NCBI GenBank assembly: GCA_002964805.2
Contig: PUDQ02000014.1
Span: 434,001 to 498,000 of the forward strand
DNA: 64,000 bases
Direction: 5' to 3'
Source: Trametes villosa
Taxonomy: Eukaryota; Basidiomycota; Agaricomycetes; Polyporales; Polyporaceae
In this document: positions 45,308 to 56,776 of the stretch, piece after piece
Position numbering within the stretch: position 1 is the first letter of the stretch
How the letters are laid out: every line of letters begins with the position of its first letter
Made by a program: the position numbers and the translations under genes
Notes under the pieces: generated by a model
What the model was told of the DNA's origin: nothing
Database searches by the model: none
Seen by the model: the letters and a program-made list of their open reading frames with translations, nothing else

Positions 45308-46764
45308 TCACGCAGCGCTCGAACGGGCAAGGAGCCAGCGGATCCCCGCACGGAAGTCCTTGTCGTACTTCTGCGACAGCTCGCTCTTCGGGAACGCCAA
45401 GTGGAACCCGTGCGGCACCCCAGGGTATCTGCGGACATAGCGAACATAAATCAGCTCTGCGCTTTTGAACTCCCGCCGTCTGCGGTCGGGATGCTACTTA
45501 CTGGTCAACCTTGACGGGAACCCCAGCGCCGCTGAGCATCTCGCTGTAGACGAGGCCCTCGTCGTGGAGCGGGTCCCGGCCGCAGATCTGGAAGTAGGCC
45601 GCGGGAAGGCCGGTGAAGGACGGCTGGAGCAGGATGGAGAGTTCGGGGTTGTTCGGAGGTCCCGCCAGCTTCTCTGCATACGGTACACGCGCTCAGTAGG
45701 TCATCCATACGTGTGAAAAACATAGCAACGCACCGAAGTAGTCGCGCATGTGCCCCTCGTTCAAGACGCGCGCGTCGTAGTTGTCCTTGTACGAAGTCAG
45801 CTTGCTCGCGTACCTGCATCACTTCTACGTTAGCCCCGACTAAGAGCTCAGAATAGGAGTGCGCAGACACACGTCTTGGGTTTCTCGGCGTCCGGGTGCT
45901 GGAGAACGGGGATCTGGAGGACCTGGCCGGTGATGGGGGTGTCCGCGAAGAACGGGTCTGCCTTGGCGCGGTGGGCGATGGCGGCGGGGAAGTTGGCCCC
46001 AGCGGACTGTCCTCCGATGAGCAGGCCCTTCTTGGGGTCGGCTTGAATGCTCTTCGCATTCTGGATAGTCTGCGAACGCGTTGAGTTTGCTGGATCAGTG
46101 GTAGTTGATTGCGGAGCGTACCCATTTCAGAGCGGCGTAGGTATCGTTGAGGCTGATGGGGAACGCGCTCTCGGGTGCGAGTCTACGTGCATTATGAGCA
46201 ACTAGCGAACTGGTCTTTTGGTGAAGCGAAGACGACTCGCCTGTATTCGACATTAGCAATTGCGATCTGGAGATCGACGGCGAGGATGCGCAGGTAGAGG
46301 TCATCGAACTCGATGTCTCCGAAAACGAAACCTACAGCCACGCCGCAAGTGCGTTAGTGGTCTATCTCACATCTTCACGATTTCACGAGAAATTGGATGT
46401 ACCTCCTCCATGCGTCCACACAAACAGAGGGAACGTAGTCCCAGCGGGGGAGGTAGGGTGATACGTGCGAACAAGTATGGTACCACCCTCTACCGGGACG
46501 TTATGGTCCGCGGAGACGTACGTGTCCTCTGTGACCGATGTGCCGATCAGTTGGACTGTGCCTCGTGGATATGTGCAAATACATACCCGGAGGAAGCTGG
46601 ACGCGCTGGACGCTATGAAAGATTTCCGAAAAGACCGTCTTGAACCGGTTTCGTCCTGTAGGTATCAGGTCCTCCGTGTACGTCTTGGGCGCCGGAGGGA
46701 GCTTGGTGAGTAGGGCAGCGAGCTCAGCATCGGGGCACGCGCTGAAGAAACCGTCGTCGGCCAT
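45308..46764 (-). CDS. alpha/beta-hydrolase fold-3 esterase/lipase
   Basis: Serine esterase of the hormone-sensitive-lipase-like family, probably cytosolic. The ATG at 46764 starts [19 protein letters not shown]. Landmarks in order over about nine exons: [16 protein letters not shown], the oxyanion-hole [23 protein letters not shown], the nucleophile elbow [10 protein letters not shown], a catalytic Asp in [12 protein letters not shown], and a catalytic His in [13 protein letters not shown]. It ends ARSSAA-stop at 45308. All residues of the Ser-Asp-His triad and HGGG are present, so it should be active on small acyl esters. No signal peptide. It faces the orphan gene (289 bp between stop codons) and has no obvious partner. 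Confidence 0.88.
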
Positions 46765-48169
46765 CGCTGTTTGTTTCTGAGAGGACGGTGAAAGAGATCT
46801 CCGTGCCCAACGGACAAAGCGGCGCATGCTATCCTTTGTTAAATGCTGGCAGCGTTTGTGACTATGATGTATCAGAGACGTGATGGAAAGCAGAGATTAT
46901 TAGCAATACAAGTACTGCAGGGACGCCACTACTCTTTGGAAAGGGGTGGAAGCTATATGCATGGGCCGTGGTACGCCTGGGTAGACGGGAACTCCAGGGC
47001 CGTGAGCCATCGTGCGCCGAATAGGAGACGGCACCGCCCAAGAATCTAAGAATACCTTCCCGTGGAGCGCGCGCGAAGATAGCTGTCTTCGGCGCATCGA
47101 ACTTTCCAATGGGTCGGAATCCTACTGCGCGAAGAGGACCGCCTCGTAATCCTCGTGCTCCCTCAATGCAGCACGATCGCTATGATCCCCAATCCCGTCG
47201 TGGCGCAAGGTGCGATTAATTGACAGCTCCGGAGGTTCTCATATTGATCGTTCATGCTACCAGTAGTTAGGAAGCTGATAGGGACACAGGCGCAGTGAGA
47301 TCGAAGGGTTTGGGCCGGCATGTCGTCGGAGGAAGACAATCGAGGTGGATGAGTCGACGCCACCAATCGGGGCGTCGGTAAAGACTAAGTCAGGGGTCCC
47401 CGGGGGCTCGGAGACAGCTAACCGAGCGCCACAACGTCCGGCGTGCACTCTCGGCGCGGATTGGCACCTACGATGACCGCAGATGCCGCTACCAGCACGC
47501 TGCGACGCCGGTACATTTACGAGTGAGCACCCTTGAAGTTTGAGCTTAAGTTTCGGAACTAACGAAGGCTGACTGCGCTGCCGCTCAAACGTCTTCACTA
47601 TGATAGAAGACCTACTAATTCGTCTCGGGATGACGACACAGCGCTATATGTGGCCTGTGACAAAAAGTGCGCGTGTTCACTCAAGATGTTGATGTGCATT
47701 GAACGTCGCATCGACAATCAAGCTCATGAGAACGCCGCACCGGATACTAGCATGTTGCGACACAACGAGCAGAGCCTCCATATGCATTGCACGGTATTAG
47801 GGTGGCTTCGACACTCAGTGCTGGTACGTCTTTTCGCACTCATCAGGGCGAATCACCATGAATGTTGCAGTCATACCACAATGGTGGCACCGTCACTTCG
47901 CGGGCCGGCGTGAAGTCACCACCGCGCCGGGTGTCCATCTGCTGTCGAATGCGAAACGGCGCCCCCAAACCTGAGAAGCGCACAGATGCTCTCCACGCGT
48001 TGCGGCGTCATCAGCCGCTGAGCACCTCAAGGCTGTAACGCCGATGCTCCTTCTTCCGCCCGTGGTCGGTGCCCGGATATAGCAGCGTCGCGCCATATGC
48101 CCGCGGCGTCGTGTCCCCTCCCGCGTCCACCACCACACCCTCGCCTCCTAGCCGTTAGTAGCCCTGACC
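46765..48169. other. divergent gene-free stretch
   Basis: 1.4 kb between divergent starts (esterase, minus; DUF6534 copy 3, plus). Only motif-free short frames. Confidence 0.5.
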
Positions 48170-50160
48170 ATGACCGTATCGTCTGTTCTCGCTGCGGCTC
48201 AGACTGGCGCTGAGCAAGCCGCCGTGCTGAACCTGATGCCCTCGTTTGGCTCAATTCTCGCGGGTGCGATGCTGTCATGCGCCGTGTGGGGAATCTCATG
48301 CATGCAACTGTGTGTAGAGCCCTGGTTCCCTTCCATCGTACTGTCACTGACACAAAGTGGTCTTCAGCTTCCTTTACTACTCAAAGTGAGTCCCAGACTC
48401 GACCGTGTACAGTTCCGGCCCGCTGACGCGTTCTACTTTGTGCAGCTATGTCGATGATCATGTAGCACTGAAACTCTTCGTGAGTACGGCGAACTTGTCG
48501 CGCATGTGCGTATTAAACGGACAGCGCGGCGTCCTACATGTGACCAGGTCGCATTCGTGTGGTATGCAACGATCCTTCGTCAGAGTTCATCAGGGCTCAC
48601 GCTGGGGACGCTAGGACGTTCGACACCGCAAACGAGATGTTGATGATCGCCTCTCGTGAGCATCTCCCATGAGCGAGTAAGACTCTCACTGATGTTCGCG
48701 TAGTGTATCCTCCACTCATCCTGAAGTGGGGATCCGTCAACGAGCTCCAGAGTACCTCGCCGTGAGTACCCTGGTCGTGTCTAACCGTTTAATGCCTGAC
48801 CGCTGTCGCAGGGAACTCCTTGTACGTTGCCTCGCAGCCCCGTGCCGATAATCAGCTCACGGTCTCGCCAATTCAGCACCATGCATGGGTCGCGGCCATC
48901 GTCGCCTTCTCCGTACAGATGTTCTTCCTGTACAGGATTTACATGTGTATGTCTTCACCTGTATATATGCGCATAAACGGCTGACGCCTCGCATCAGTTA
49001 GCGGGAAGAAGCTACTCTCTTTGCTCATTGTGAGTCGCTTCACTGGAGATGACCATGCGGAAACACAAGCTGACTATTCCTTCCCAACGTCTAGGTACCT
49101 CTATCTCTCTGGCAGATTGGTCAGTGACAGGTTGCAGTCGTAATGAGTGACACTGATCTGATCGACAATGCGCATTCTGCAGTCGGGGCCATTCGTAAGC
49201 CTGCGGGATTCATCTGCGCCTCCCCTAGCTAACGTTTGTCATCACCAGCCTTCGATGTTTGGCTGTGAGCTTCACGGCTTCCCCTGACGACCGGCAGCTC
49301 ACTGCATATCCAGGTTCCAGGATCGAAGCATCGCAGCCTTATCCAGCACACGCAGTGTCGTACGTGTATTGACCGCCCACCCATCGCATCATACTGAAAG
49401 CATGCAGGCACTCGAACTCGCCGTTCGAGCAGCCACCGTCGCGGTCGACATCACGATCACCTCGGCGTTGATCTACCTGCTCCTGCGACGCCGTCATAAC
49501 GAGTTCACGACGTACGCTCACTCAATCTCCCTTCTACATCGCTGAAATGCTCACGCGCTCGAGGTCCACAGACAAAGCAGGTTGATCCATAAGCTCATCG
49601 TGCTCACGGTGAACACCGGCTTCTGGACAGCCGTACTTGCGCTCATCGACTTCGTCCTCGTACGCCACCCCCCTCCCCTTCCCCCCTTCGTTTCACATGT
49701 ACTCACCCACCATGCGCGAACAGATCGCTGTCTACCCCTCGAGCTCCGCATTCTGCGCGGTCGACTTCCCGATCAGCGCGCTCTATGTGAACGCGCTGCT
49801 CGCGAACCTGAACGCGCGCCGCTTCCTGCAGCGCACGGACCTCGAGTACAGCACGGACCTCGAGCTCCAGGGGAGCAGGCGCGGCCGCGGCGTTAGCGCG
49901 ATGGTGTTCAAGGACGCGACGTCGAGCGCCGGGACGGGGACGACTGTGCGGGAGGTAAGTGAACTTGGCACGGATCGTTTCTCGTGAAACTGGGCCAGGG
50001 CTGATGCACCTGTAGGATTCGCAGGCAGCCATTCGTATTGGTATGGATGGTATCAAGGAGTTGGGGAGGTCTTTGGACCCCTCGAAGGTCAGTAGCCTGT
50101 CCGTCTATCCCTGTCCGACAGATAATGATACGGCTACTGCAGACCTCGATTACTATTTGA
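48170..50160 (+). CDS. DUF6534 multi-pass membrane protein, copy 3
   Basis: Third member, with the same intron plan as copies 1 and 2 but more diverged. The start MTVSSVLAAAQTGAEQAA leads to LNLMPSFGSILAG and VWGISCMQL. Further exons: FLYYSK; YVDDHVALKLF; TFDTANEMLMIAS; YPPLILKWGSVNELQSTSP; HHAWVAAIVAFSVQMFFLYR; LAGKKLLSLLI; VPLSLWQI; FDVWL. The DUF6534 core is ALELAVRAATVAVDITITSA and YLLLRRRHNEF, then LIHKLIVLTVNTGFWTAVLA and FPISALYVNALLANLNARR. The final exon is TSITI-stop at 50160. All splice sites are usable and it looks functional. Separated from copy 2 by the mobile-element island and three genes. Confidence 0.85.
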
Positions 50161-52230
50161 GCGACAGTCAACGTCGGACCCCTCTTGTGAACGCGCTACT
50201 TGACGAGTGAGCAGACATTGAAGCCCCGTTTTCCATCGTAATGTGGCTTGTACAGACTATGCATATGTATCCGCTAATAATCACCTTGTCTTATTCCATA
50301 TCTGGCTGAAGCTCGCATAGGGCCCACGAACGAGGGCGGCAGGCGTGGTAGGTTCATACTTTCCCGACATGCGCGGCTCATCAAATGCACCAAACTTGTG
50401 TTTCACAACAACTGTCTCCTGGGTCCTATTCCGGTCAGCAGTGCGCACACCAATATAGCCTGGAGTGGACTCAGGAGATGAACGCATCATCGATGATGAA
50501 ACGACGCGGATTTCGGGGCTTTGCCCGTGGACGAATTGTGGCGTACGCTTCGGAGTACTCGATCGGTATTCTAGGACTGTCGAAATGTGCGATGAGCATC
50601 GAAGAAGTCGTCTGACAAGGATCGGCGGCGGGAACTTGAATGTGCTTCTTTCTCCCCTCGTTTCTTTCGCTCTTCACACTGTCTTCCCTCCGGTTCTCCG
50701 CCACATTTTCTCGGCACCTACAGCGCTTGCATGCGCCACATGTACTCAACACGGATTATCCATGTCCGCAGGCCGACCACTAGGAACTGTATACCATGCT
50801 GGGAGCTTATTAGACATAACAGCTTGACGAACCTTGAAGAATGGGCGATGTTAGGACGAGCGTGGCGGTGTCGTCGCGCGCGGCGATGAGTATACGTCAA
50901 ACGGGTCCGTACAACTGGCTATACTTCGAGAGCGGGTACCCATGCCGAGCTATGTCTTGTGGCGGCGAAGAAAGAAGGCAGGAAAGTAATGTGACGGGTC
51001 CCGAGAGTGTCGCATTCCACTCCAAACATGGCTTCATCTCTGTGCTCCTGGGACCCGGGATCTTCGAAGCATGACGTCGTAGAAGCTTCTGCACAAGATC
51101 GGCGACATAACCTGTTCCCCAGCGCATAAAAGGGGCGTTTCCCTGCCAATGCACGATTTTGATCCCCTCTTGAACGTCCCTACATGCTCTTCTTCCTCGA
51201 CTCCTGCCGATATCCATGCATCAGTCACCCAGAAAGTGCTCTGAGCTACGGAATTTCTTCATCACCTCCTAACCGCAAGCAGGTCAGTTTCTTGCCACCC
51301 TTGTACGGGGTGTATTGATGCTGACATCGACGCTTCTGTGTTGCAGCAAGAGCGTTTGCTCTACTCGAATACCAATTCTCCCTGGCGCATGCCACACCCG
51401 TGGCTACTCAAAAGAAGTCGCACAATCCTCCTCGAGCCAACTTGCGTAAACAGAACACTCCTGAAAGGTGATAGCGCAACCGTATCTCTCACTTGCTGTT
51501 AGTCTCATATCAACGCCGTTCACGCTTCAGAGTAGATGTGAGGGATTTGCAATGTGTCGAATCTACACCCGCTGCTACGTGCCTGGTATGTGTCGGTTTG
51601 GCTAAGAATTGGTCCTGGACTCCTCGGAGCCTGGAACATAGAGGTCCGGCGCTTGACTGTGGCGGTCGATAGCCACGTTTTTCAGATCCTAATCTCGGCA
51701 GCCGAGCCGTCCAAACCTTAAATTCCTGGGCCAGGCCGCAGGCTGAGGCGAAATCTCGCCATGGATCGGTACAACGTCTCTCCTTGGTCACCTTGTTCCT
51801 CGACCGCGGTCGCGACGCTCGGCGGGCGGGTTGCACGGTACAGTCATCACTCATAGGTTATCCTTTGTGTTGTCGCGCTCATGACCAGGCGGCGCACAGT
51901 GCATAGCGCTTTCCCGAACGACAGCGAACGTTCGTGCATCATCACCGTGTCTCATCCTCGTCCTCCGATGGCGTTTGATCCGGGCCTCTGCGGTGTGGGG
52001 AAGATTGAAGAAGATCGACTATTCGGGGAGACCGAAAGGTACGAATGACCGGCACAGTCGGGCGTAAGCAGGATTGACGTCAGTCTAGGCGCGTTCTCCT
52101 GCGCACTCGGTAGTGCACCCGGAGCCGCTCTTCGCTGCTACCAGTACTTATACCGCCATTCGCGACTGCAGCCGACCCACCCTGATAGACGCATTCCCGC
52201 TCAATCTACCTTTTTGCTTGCCATCTCGAC
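50161..52230. other. gene-free stretch
   Basis: 2.1 kb with no recognisable gene on either strand; the longest frames (about 115-120 codons) lack motifs. The right end is the promoter of the LanC-like gene. Confidence 0.45.
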
Positions 52231-53956
52231 ATGTCCACTACCTCCTCGTCCTCGCGGTTCATACCGCACGGGCCTCCCCCACACACCGACATCAAGGCTA
52301 CGACACACCGCATACGCGATGCTTTGGTGGAGAACGTCCAGCGGGTGCACAGGCATCCATCCTCTAACTCGAAGGTATACTATGGTAGTGCAGGTGAGTG
52401 TGGAAAAGCTTCATACAGACTACCCCACCAAACTGACTGCACGCCTTTTCAGGGGAGATCATCATGGACATGCGCGCCTTCGCTGCCCTACAAAGCCACT
52501 CCTTCCCCGAGACACCCACCTCATCTCTCATCGCCGTCCCATTCCACGAACCCCGACATGGCAATCACGTATCCTACCTGGAGACCAGCATCGGCCCCGC
52601 CACACTCATCCTCGTCCGCCAACTACGCCTCCGTCAGAGCCCAGACTCATCCGCACATAAGCACGCCCGCCGCGGCAAGCTCGACTCGGAGATCCTCGAG
52701 GAGCTAGAGCTGCAAGAGACCTGGCGCAGCGCGGCAGACCTTATCGAGGATGCTGTAGAACTCACAACCGAGGAGGAGCTCGACGATGACGGCTGCGAGG
52801 TGCTGTACGGGCGCGCTGGGCTGCTCTACGCGCTGCTTCTGCTCCGCTCCGAGCTGCTCGTCACGGTGAGCTACCTCACTCACGCGGGGAAACCTGGGGA
52901 CAAGGTTGTGCGCGACGTCGAGGCTCTCTGCTCAAACGAGAATATCCAGGCGCTCGTGGATGACATCATCAGGCGCGGCGAGCTCGGCGCGACGCGCTAC
53001 GCGCAGGAGCTAGAAGAGGACGAGCGAAGCAAGGCACCGCCGCTCATGTGGCGATGGCATGGCTCGCGGTACCTGGGTGCTGCACACGGCGTCGGTGAGT
53101 TTCTCAGTTATCTTCAATTGACGCAGCTTGACTGATCTTGGATCCTCCTTCGAAAGCCGGCATACTGCACATAATGTTGCACGCACCGTCGAAGGCACTC
53201 GAAACGCATTGGCCAAAGATACTCTCTACCATCGAATGGCTACTCGCGATACAAGACCCTCTTGGCAACTGGCCTTCCAAGGCTGGCCAACACATGACCT
53301 ACGTCTCCGGCGGCGCCGCGGCCCAACAGGACTCTAAGCGGCTAGGCGTAGACGAAGAGTACGACGACGCGCTAGTACAGTAGGTGCCTCCCACCGCTCC
53401 CGACGGACACTGTTCTGACGCATTCTGCAGGTGGTGTCATGGCGCGCCCGGTTTCCTCATGCTATTTTCCGCGCTTCTCAGGCGCGGTGCCGTCTCCCCC
53501 GAATCATGCCCGCTCCCGGACGCTCTGCGCGCATCAGTCATTGCCGCAACGACACGCGCCGGAGAACTAGTCTACACGCGTGGGCTCTCGCGCAAGGGCG
53601 TTGGGCTCTGCCACGGCGTCGGCGGAAGCGTTTACGCCCTCCTCGCGATTTCGGACGCCCTTGACGAGCCGCTTCACACCCACACCGCTCAGGAACTTCA
53701 GCACGAAGCGGCACACCATCAGTGGCTCCTGCGCGCGACGCATCTCGCGGACCTGGCGACGAGCTACCAGAGCCTCACACAGAAGGGGCAGATGTCAGTG
53801 CCGGAGCGGCCTTACAGTCTGTACGAGGGTATCGCGGGGATATGCTGCGCGTGGGCGGAGGTGCTGTTGAGGCTTCCGAACGGCAGTGCGAGGAGGGATG
53901 ACGAGAGGAGGAGGGGAGGGATGCCTGGGTTTGGCGACGTCGAGCTGCTCGCTTAG
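52231..53956 (+). CDS. LanC-like protein (LANCL family)
   Basis: Eukaryotic relative of bacterial lanthipeptide cyclases, an (alpha/alpha)6-barrel zinc protein. Exons 52231-52393, 52453-53094, 53157-53379 and 53431-53956 join in phase to 518 codons (517 aa), a little longer than mammalian LANCL1/2 (about 400-450 aa) because of an acidic insertion (LTTEEELDDDG). Barrel repeats carry the usual Gly motifs (YGRAGLLYALLLL; YLGAAHGVAGILHIML). The zinc ligands are visible: Cys in WCHGAPGFLML and the Cys-His pair in GLCHGVGGSVYALL. The end SLYEGIAGICCAWAEVLL is the last repeat. In mammals LANCLs add glutathione to dehydroalanine or dehydrobutyrine in damaged proteins; a similar job here is inferred. 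No lanthipeptide precursor or dehydratase is nearby, so a RiPP role is not supported. Confidence 0.9.
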
Positions 53957-54475
53957 AGGCATGCGTGCGTTAAGCGTATGAATGGTTCTTTATTTCTCCA
54001 TTATGTTGAATGCTGATCGCGTGTACTTTGTAGTAGGCCTTACACTGTAACCTGAGTGTGTACAATAGATTGTAGCGTTACCCCCTCTCAACTTGTGCAT
54101 ATCTGCGCCTGCCCCCCTGGAATGTGAGTACTTAGGTATGTGGTGTCAGATACCATCTCCGTATCGTAACCCGAGGTCGCGCTGATAACTACAGTACTCG
54201 TCTCAGCCCTCTCAGCTTCGTGCGTACCCTGATGTTTATGCGTCAGTGCATATACCAATGAGCCGTCTCTAATACAGGTCCTGCCAGCGAAGTCTCGGTC
54301 CAGTTCAAAATCTTAAGGATGTCAGCCTCCCGGCGACCCATTGGCAACCTGCCCGCCTCGACCTACCTCTCCCTCACTTCTACGGTCACCTCCCCCTCTC
54401 GTTCTCCCTCCGTCGCTGTCTGGACACAGCTTCTCGGTTCTCCCCTCGCTTTCCTGCTTTCATTCGCTTTGCACC
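53957..54475. other. intergenic
   Basis: About 520 bp between two plus-strand genes. The pyrimidine-rich stretch just before the GH71 start (about 54360-54470) is a typical fungal core promoter or 5' UTR feature. An in-frame ATG at 54341 could extend the GH71 protein by 45 residues. Confidence 0.5.
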
Positions 54476-56498
54476 ATGGCTTTCCAACCTTCTTCCCTCT
54501 CCCGCTCTGGCCAGCAGGGAGGCCTCACCCTCCGGAAGGTCGCCTTGTTGTCCTTGATGTTCTCCTCCCATCTGAACGGGACGATTACCGGTGTCGCTGG
54601 CGACCAAGGGCTGATGGAGGAGCTCATTCACGACGCGGAGCATGCGCTTGGTATCGACAGCGCGGACTCCTCAAGCTCTCTGTCAGCCTCTACCTCATCC
54701 TCGCTCTCCGCTACAAGCTCGGCCACCGAGCTGTCTTCGACGTTCTCTCAAACAACCAGTCTTACGTCGTCGACATCTCAGACGGTGTTCTCTGCGGCCG
54801 CGGCGGATGCTACCCCAGTCACCCCCGCGATCGCCGTTCCCCAGGTGGTCGCGGGCACGAATGTTACCGCGAGCAACACGCAACCGCGTGCGGTCTTCGC
54901 TCATGTCATTGTGGGGAACACGTACAACTACACCCTCAACACCTGGGCGAAAAGTCAGTTCACGCACTGCTGCTCATGCGAGTCCCGAAGGCTAACCCAT
55001 ATTCCACGATAGATATCGCCCTTGCGGCATCCAAAGGCGTCGATGCGTTCGCCCTCAACGTCGGAAACGACGTCTGGGAACCCAACCAGATCGCGAACGC
55101 CTACGCCGCCGCCGGTCTCTACAACGCGAAGGTCGCAGCAAACGCCACGAACACTACGGACGTCGGCGTGTCCGCGAACGTGACCACCGGCAGCCCCTTC
55201 AAGCTCTTCCTCTCGTTCGACATGTCGTCGCTTCCGTGCTCAACCGCAGGGGACGCGCAGGCGCTGCAGACGTACATCAAGACGTACGCGAACAACACGA
55301 GCCAGATGTTGTACAACGGGCGCCCGCTCATCTCTACGTTCGCCGGGGAGGCCTGTACGTTTGGTGCCAGCAGCTTGGACGCGGCATGGACTAGCGCGGT
55401 CAAGCCTGCGAATGGCTCCCTGCCGGACGTGTGGTTCGTGCCGTCGTTCTTCGTCGATCCGAAGACGTTCCCGAGCTTGAAGTCCATCGACGGGGCGTTC
55501 CATGTAAGTCCCCGCCATATTCCATGTGAACGTGCACTTACTGACTGACCCGCGGCGAGCAGTGGAACTCGGGCTGGCCGATGGGCAACTACAACGTCAG
55601 CTTCGCGCCCGACACCTCCTACATCTCGAACTTGGCCAACCGCACGTACATGGCGGCCGCCTCGCCCTGGTTCTTCACGGTGCGTCTCTACCTCCTTCAT
55701 ACTCCAGACGCGTGTCTTACTGACTCGCTATGTTGTGTAGCACTACGGCGTGAATTCGTTCAATAAGAACTTCATCTACCGAGGCGACGACTGGCTCTTC
55801 GCGCAGCGCTGGGAGATGCTCGTCCAGAACCGCACCGCCGTGCTCCTCGTCGAGGTCGTCACCTGGAACGACTACGGAGAGTCGCATTACCTCGGGCCTG
55901 TTGACGGCATTCAGCCCATGTCCCAGGCGTGGGTGAACGGGTTCGATCACCAAGGTGTGTTTTCTCGAGGCCTCATTTGGTCGTGAGAGATGGAGTCTAA
56001 CGGGAACGCTTGATAGGATGGCTCGACCTCATGCAGTACTACATCACCGCGTACAAGACCGGCTCGTACCCCACGATCACCAAGGACCGCGTCTTCCTCT
56101 GGGGCAGGCTCTTCCCCGCCAACGCGAGTGCGCCCGCCGACAGCGTAGGCAAGCCCACCAACTACCAATGGGTGCGTCCCGCCTTCCCCTCTTATTCCCC
56201 CCGCTTTCCCCTTGTTGACACTTTCCTTGACCAACAGACGCAAGACTACCTCTGGGCGGTCGCGCTCCTGCCCGCGCCCGCGAACGTGACGCTCTCCTGC
56301 GGGACGACGTCGCAGACGACGCTCCTCCCCGCGGGGCTCGCGAAGCTCAAGCTCAAGCTGTCCGCGAACTGCGCAGTGAAGGCGGTCGTCACGCGCAACG
56401 CGACGACCGCGCTGAGCTTCGCGCCCGCGGGGTTCAACTTCAACACGCGCCCGACGTCGTACAACTTCAACGCGTTTGTCGCCGCGTCCCCCGCGTAA
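54476..56498 (+). CDS. GH71 alpha-1,3-glucanase (mutanase-type)
   Basis: Glycoside hydrolase family 71, which cleaves alpha-1,3-glucan of fungal cell walls. Exons 54476-54953, 55013-55503, 55563-55679, 55741-55954, 56017-56171 and 56238-56498 join in phase to 572 codons (571 aa). The N-terminus (MAFQPSSLSRSGQQGG) precedes a hydrophobic LRKVALLSLMFSS, which may be a signal anchor or late signal peptide, then a Ser/Thr-rich linker (about residues 60-100, likely O-glycosylated). The catalytic domain starts AVFAHVIVGNTYNYT and holds GVDAFALNVG, FKLFLSFDMSSLPC, WNSGWPMGNYNV and VTWNDYGESHYLGP, the last being the family's most typical motif. A C-terminal beta-type region (VTLSCGTTSQTTL) ends the protein. 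Likely used in wall remodelling or attack on other fungi. Confidence 0.93.
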
Positions 56499-56776
56499 TG
56501 GCAGGGTGTCGTTGAAGCTGCGGGTGAGGTATACTGGCAGAGCGCGGCAATGCTCATAGTAGCTACATACTGTACAGTTGGGTGTTTTTGAGCACGTACT
56601 CGGCCGAATTGACAACTTGCCCTGCGAATGATGGAATCACGGTCAAGAAGGATGCCCTTAAAGAGGGATAACAGGAACGCATAGACGAGACAAGATACCA
56701 GAGACTGTAGGACGGCAAGAATGAGTAAGAAAGGCGACCGAGGCGATATCGTTGGACTACTGCTCGCGATGAGCTT

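Noticed and set aside
52231..53956. LanC-like gene as part of a lanthipeptide-type RiPP system
   Set aside because: No dehydratase, precursor peptide or protease gene nearby; the sequence fits the general eukaryotic LANCL family.
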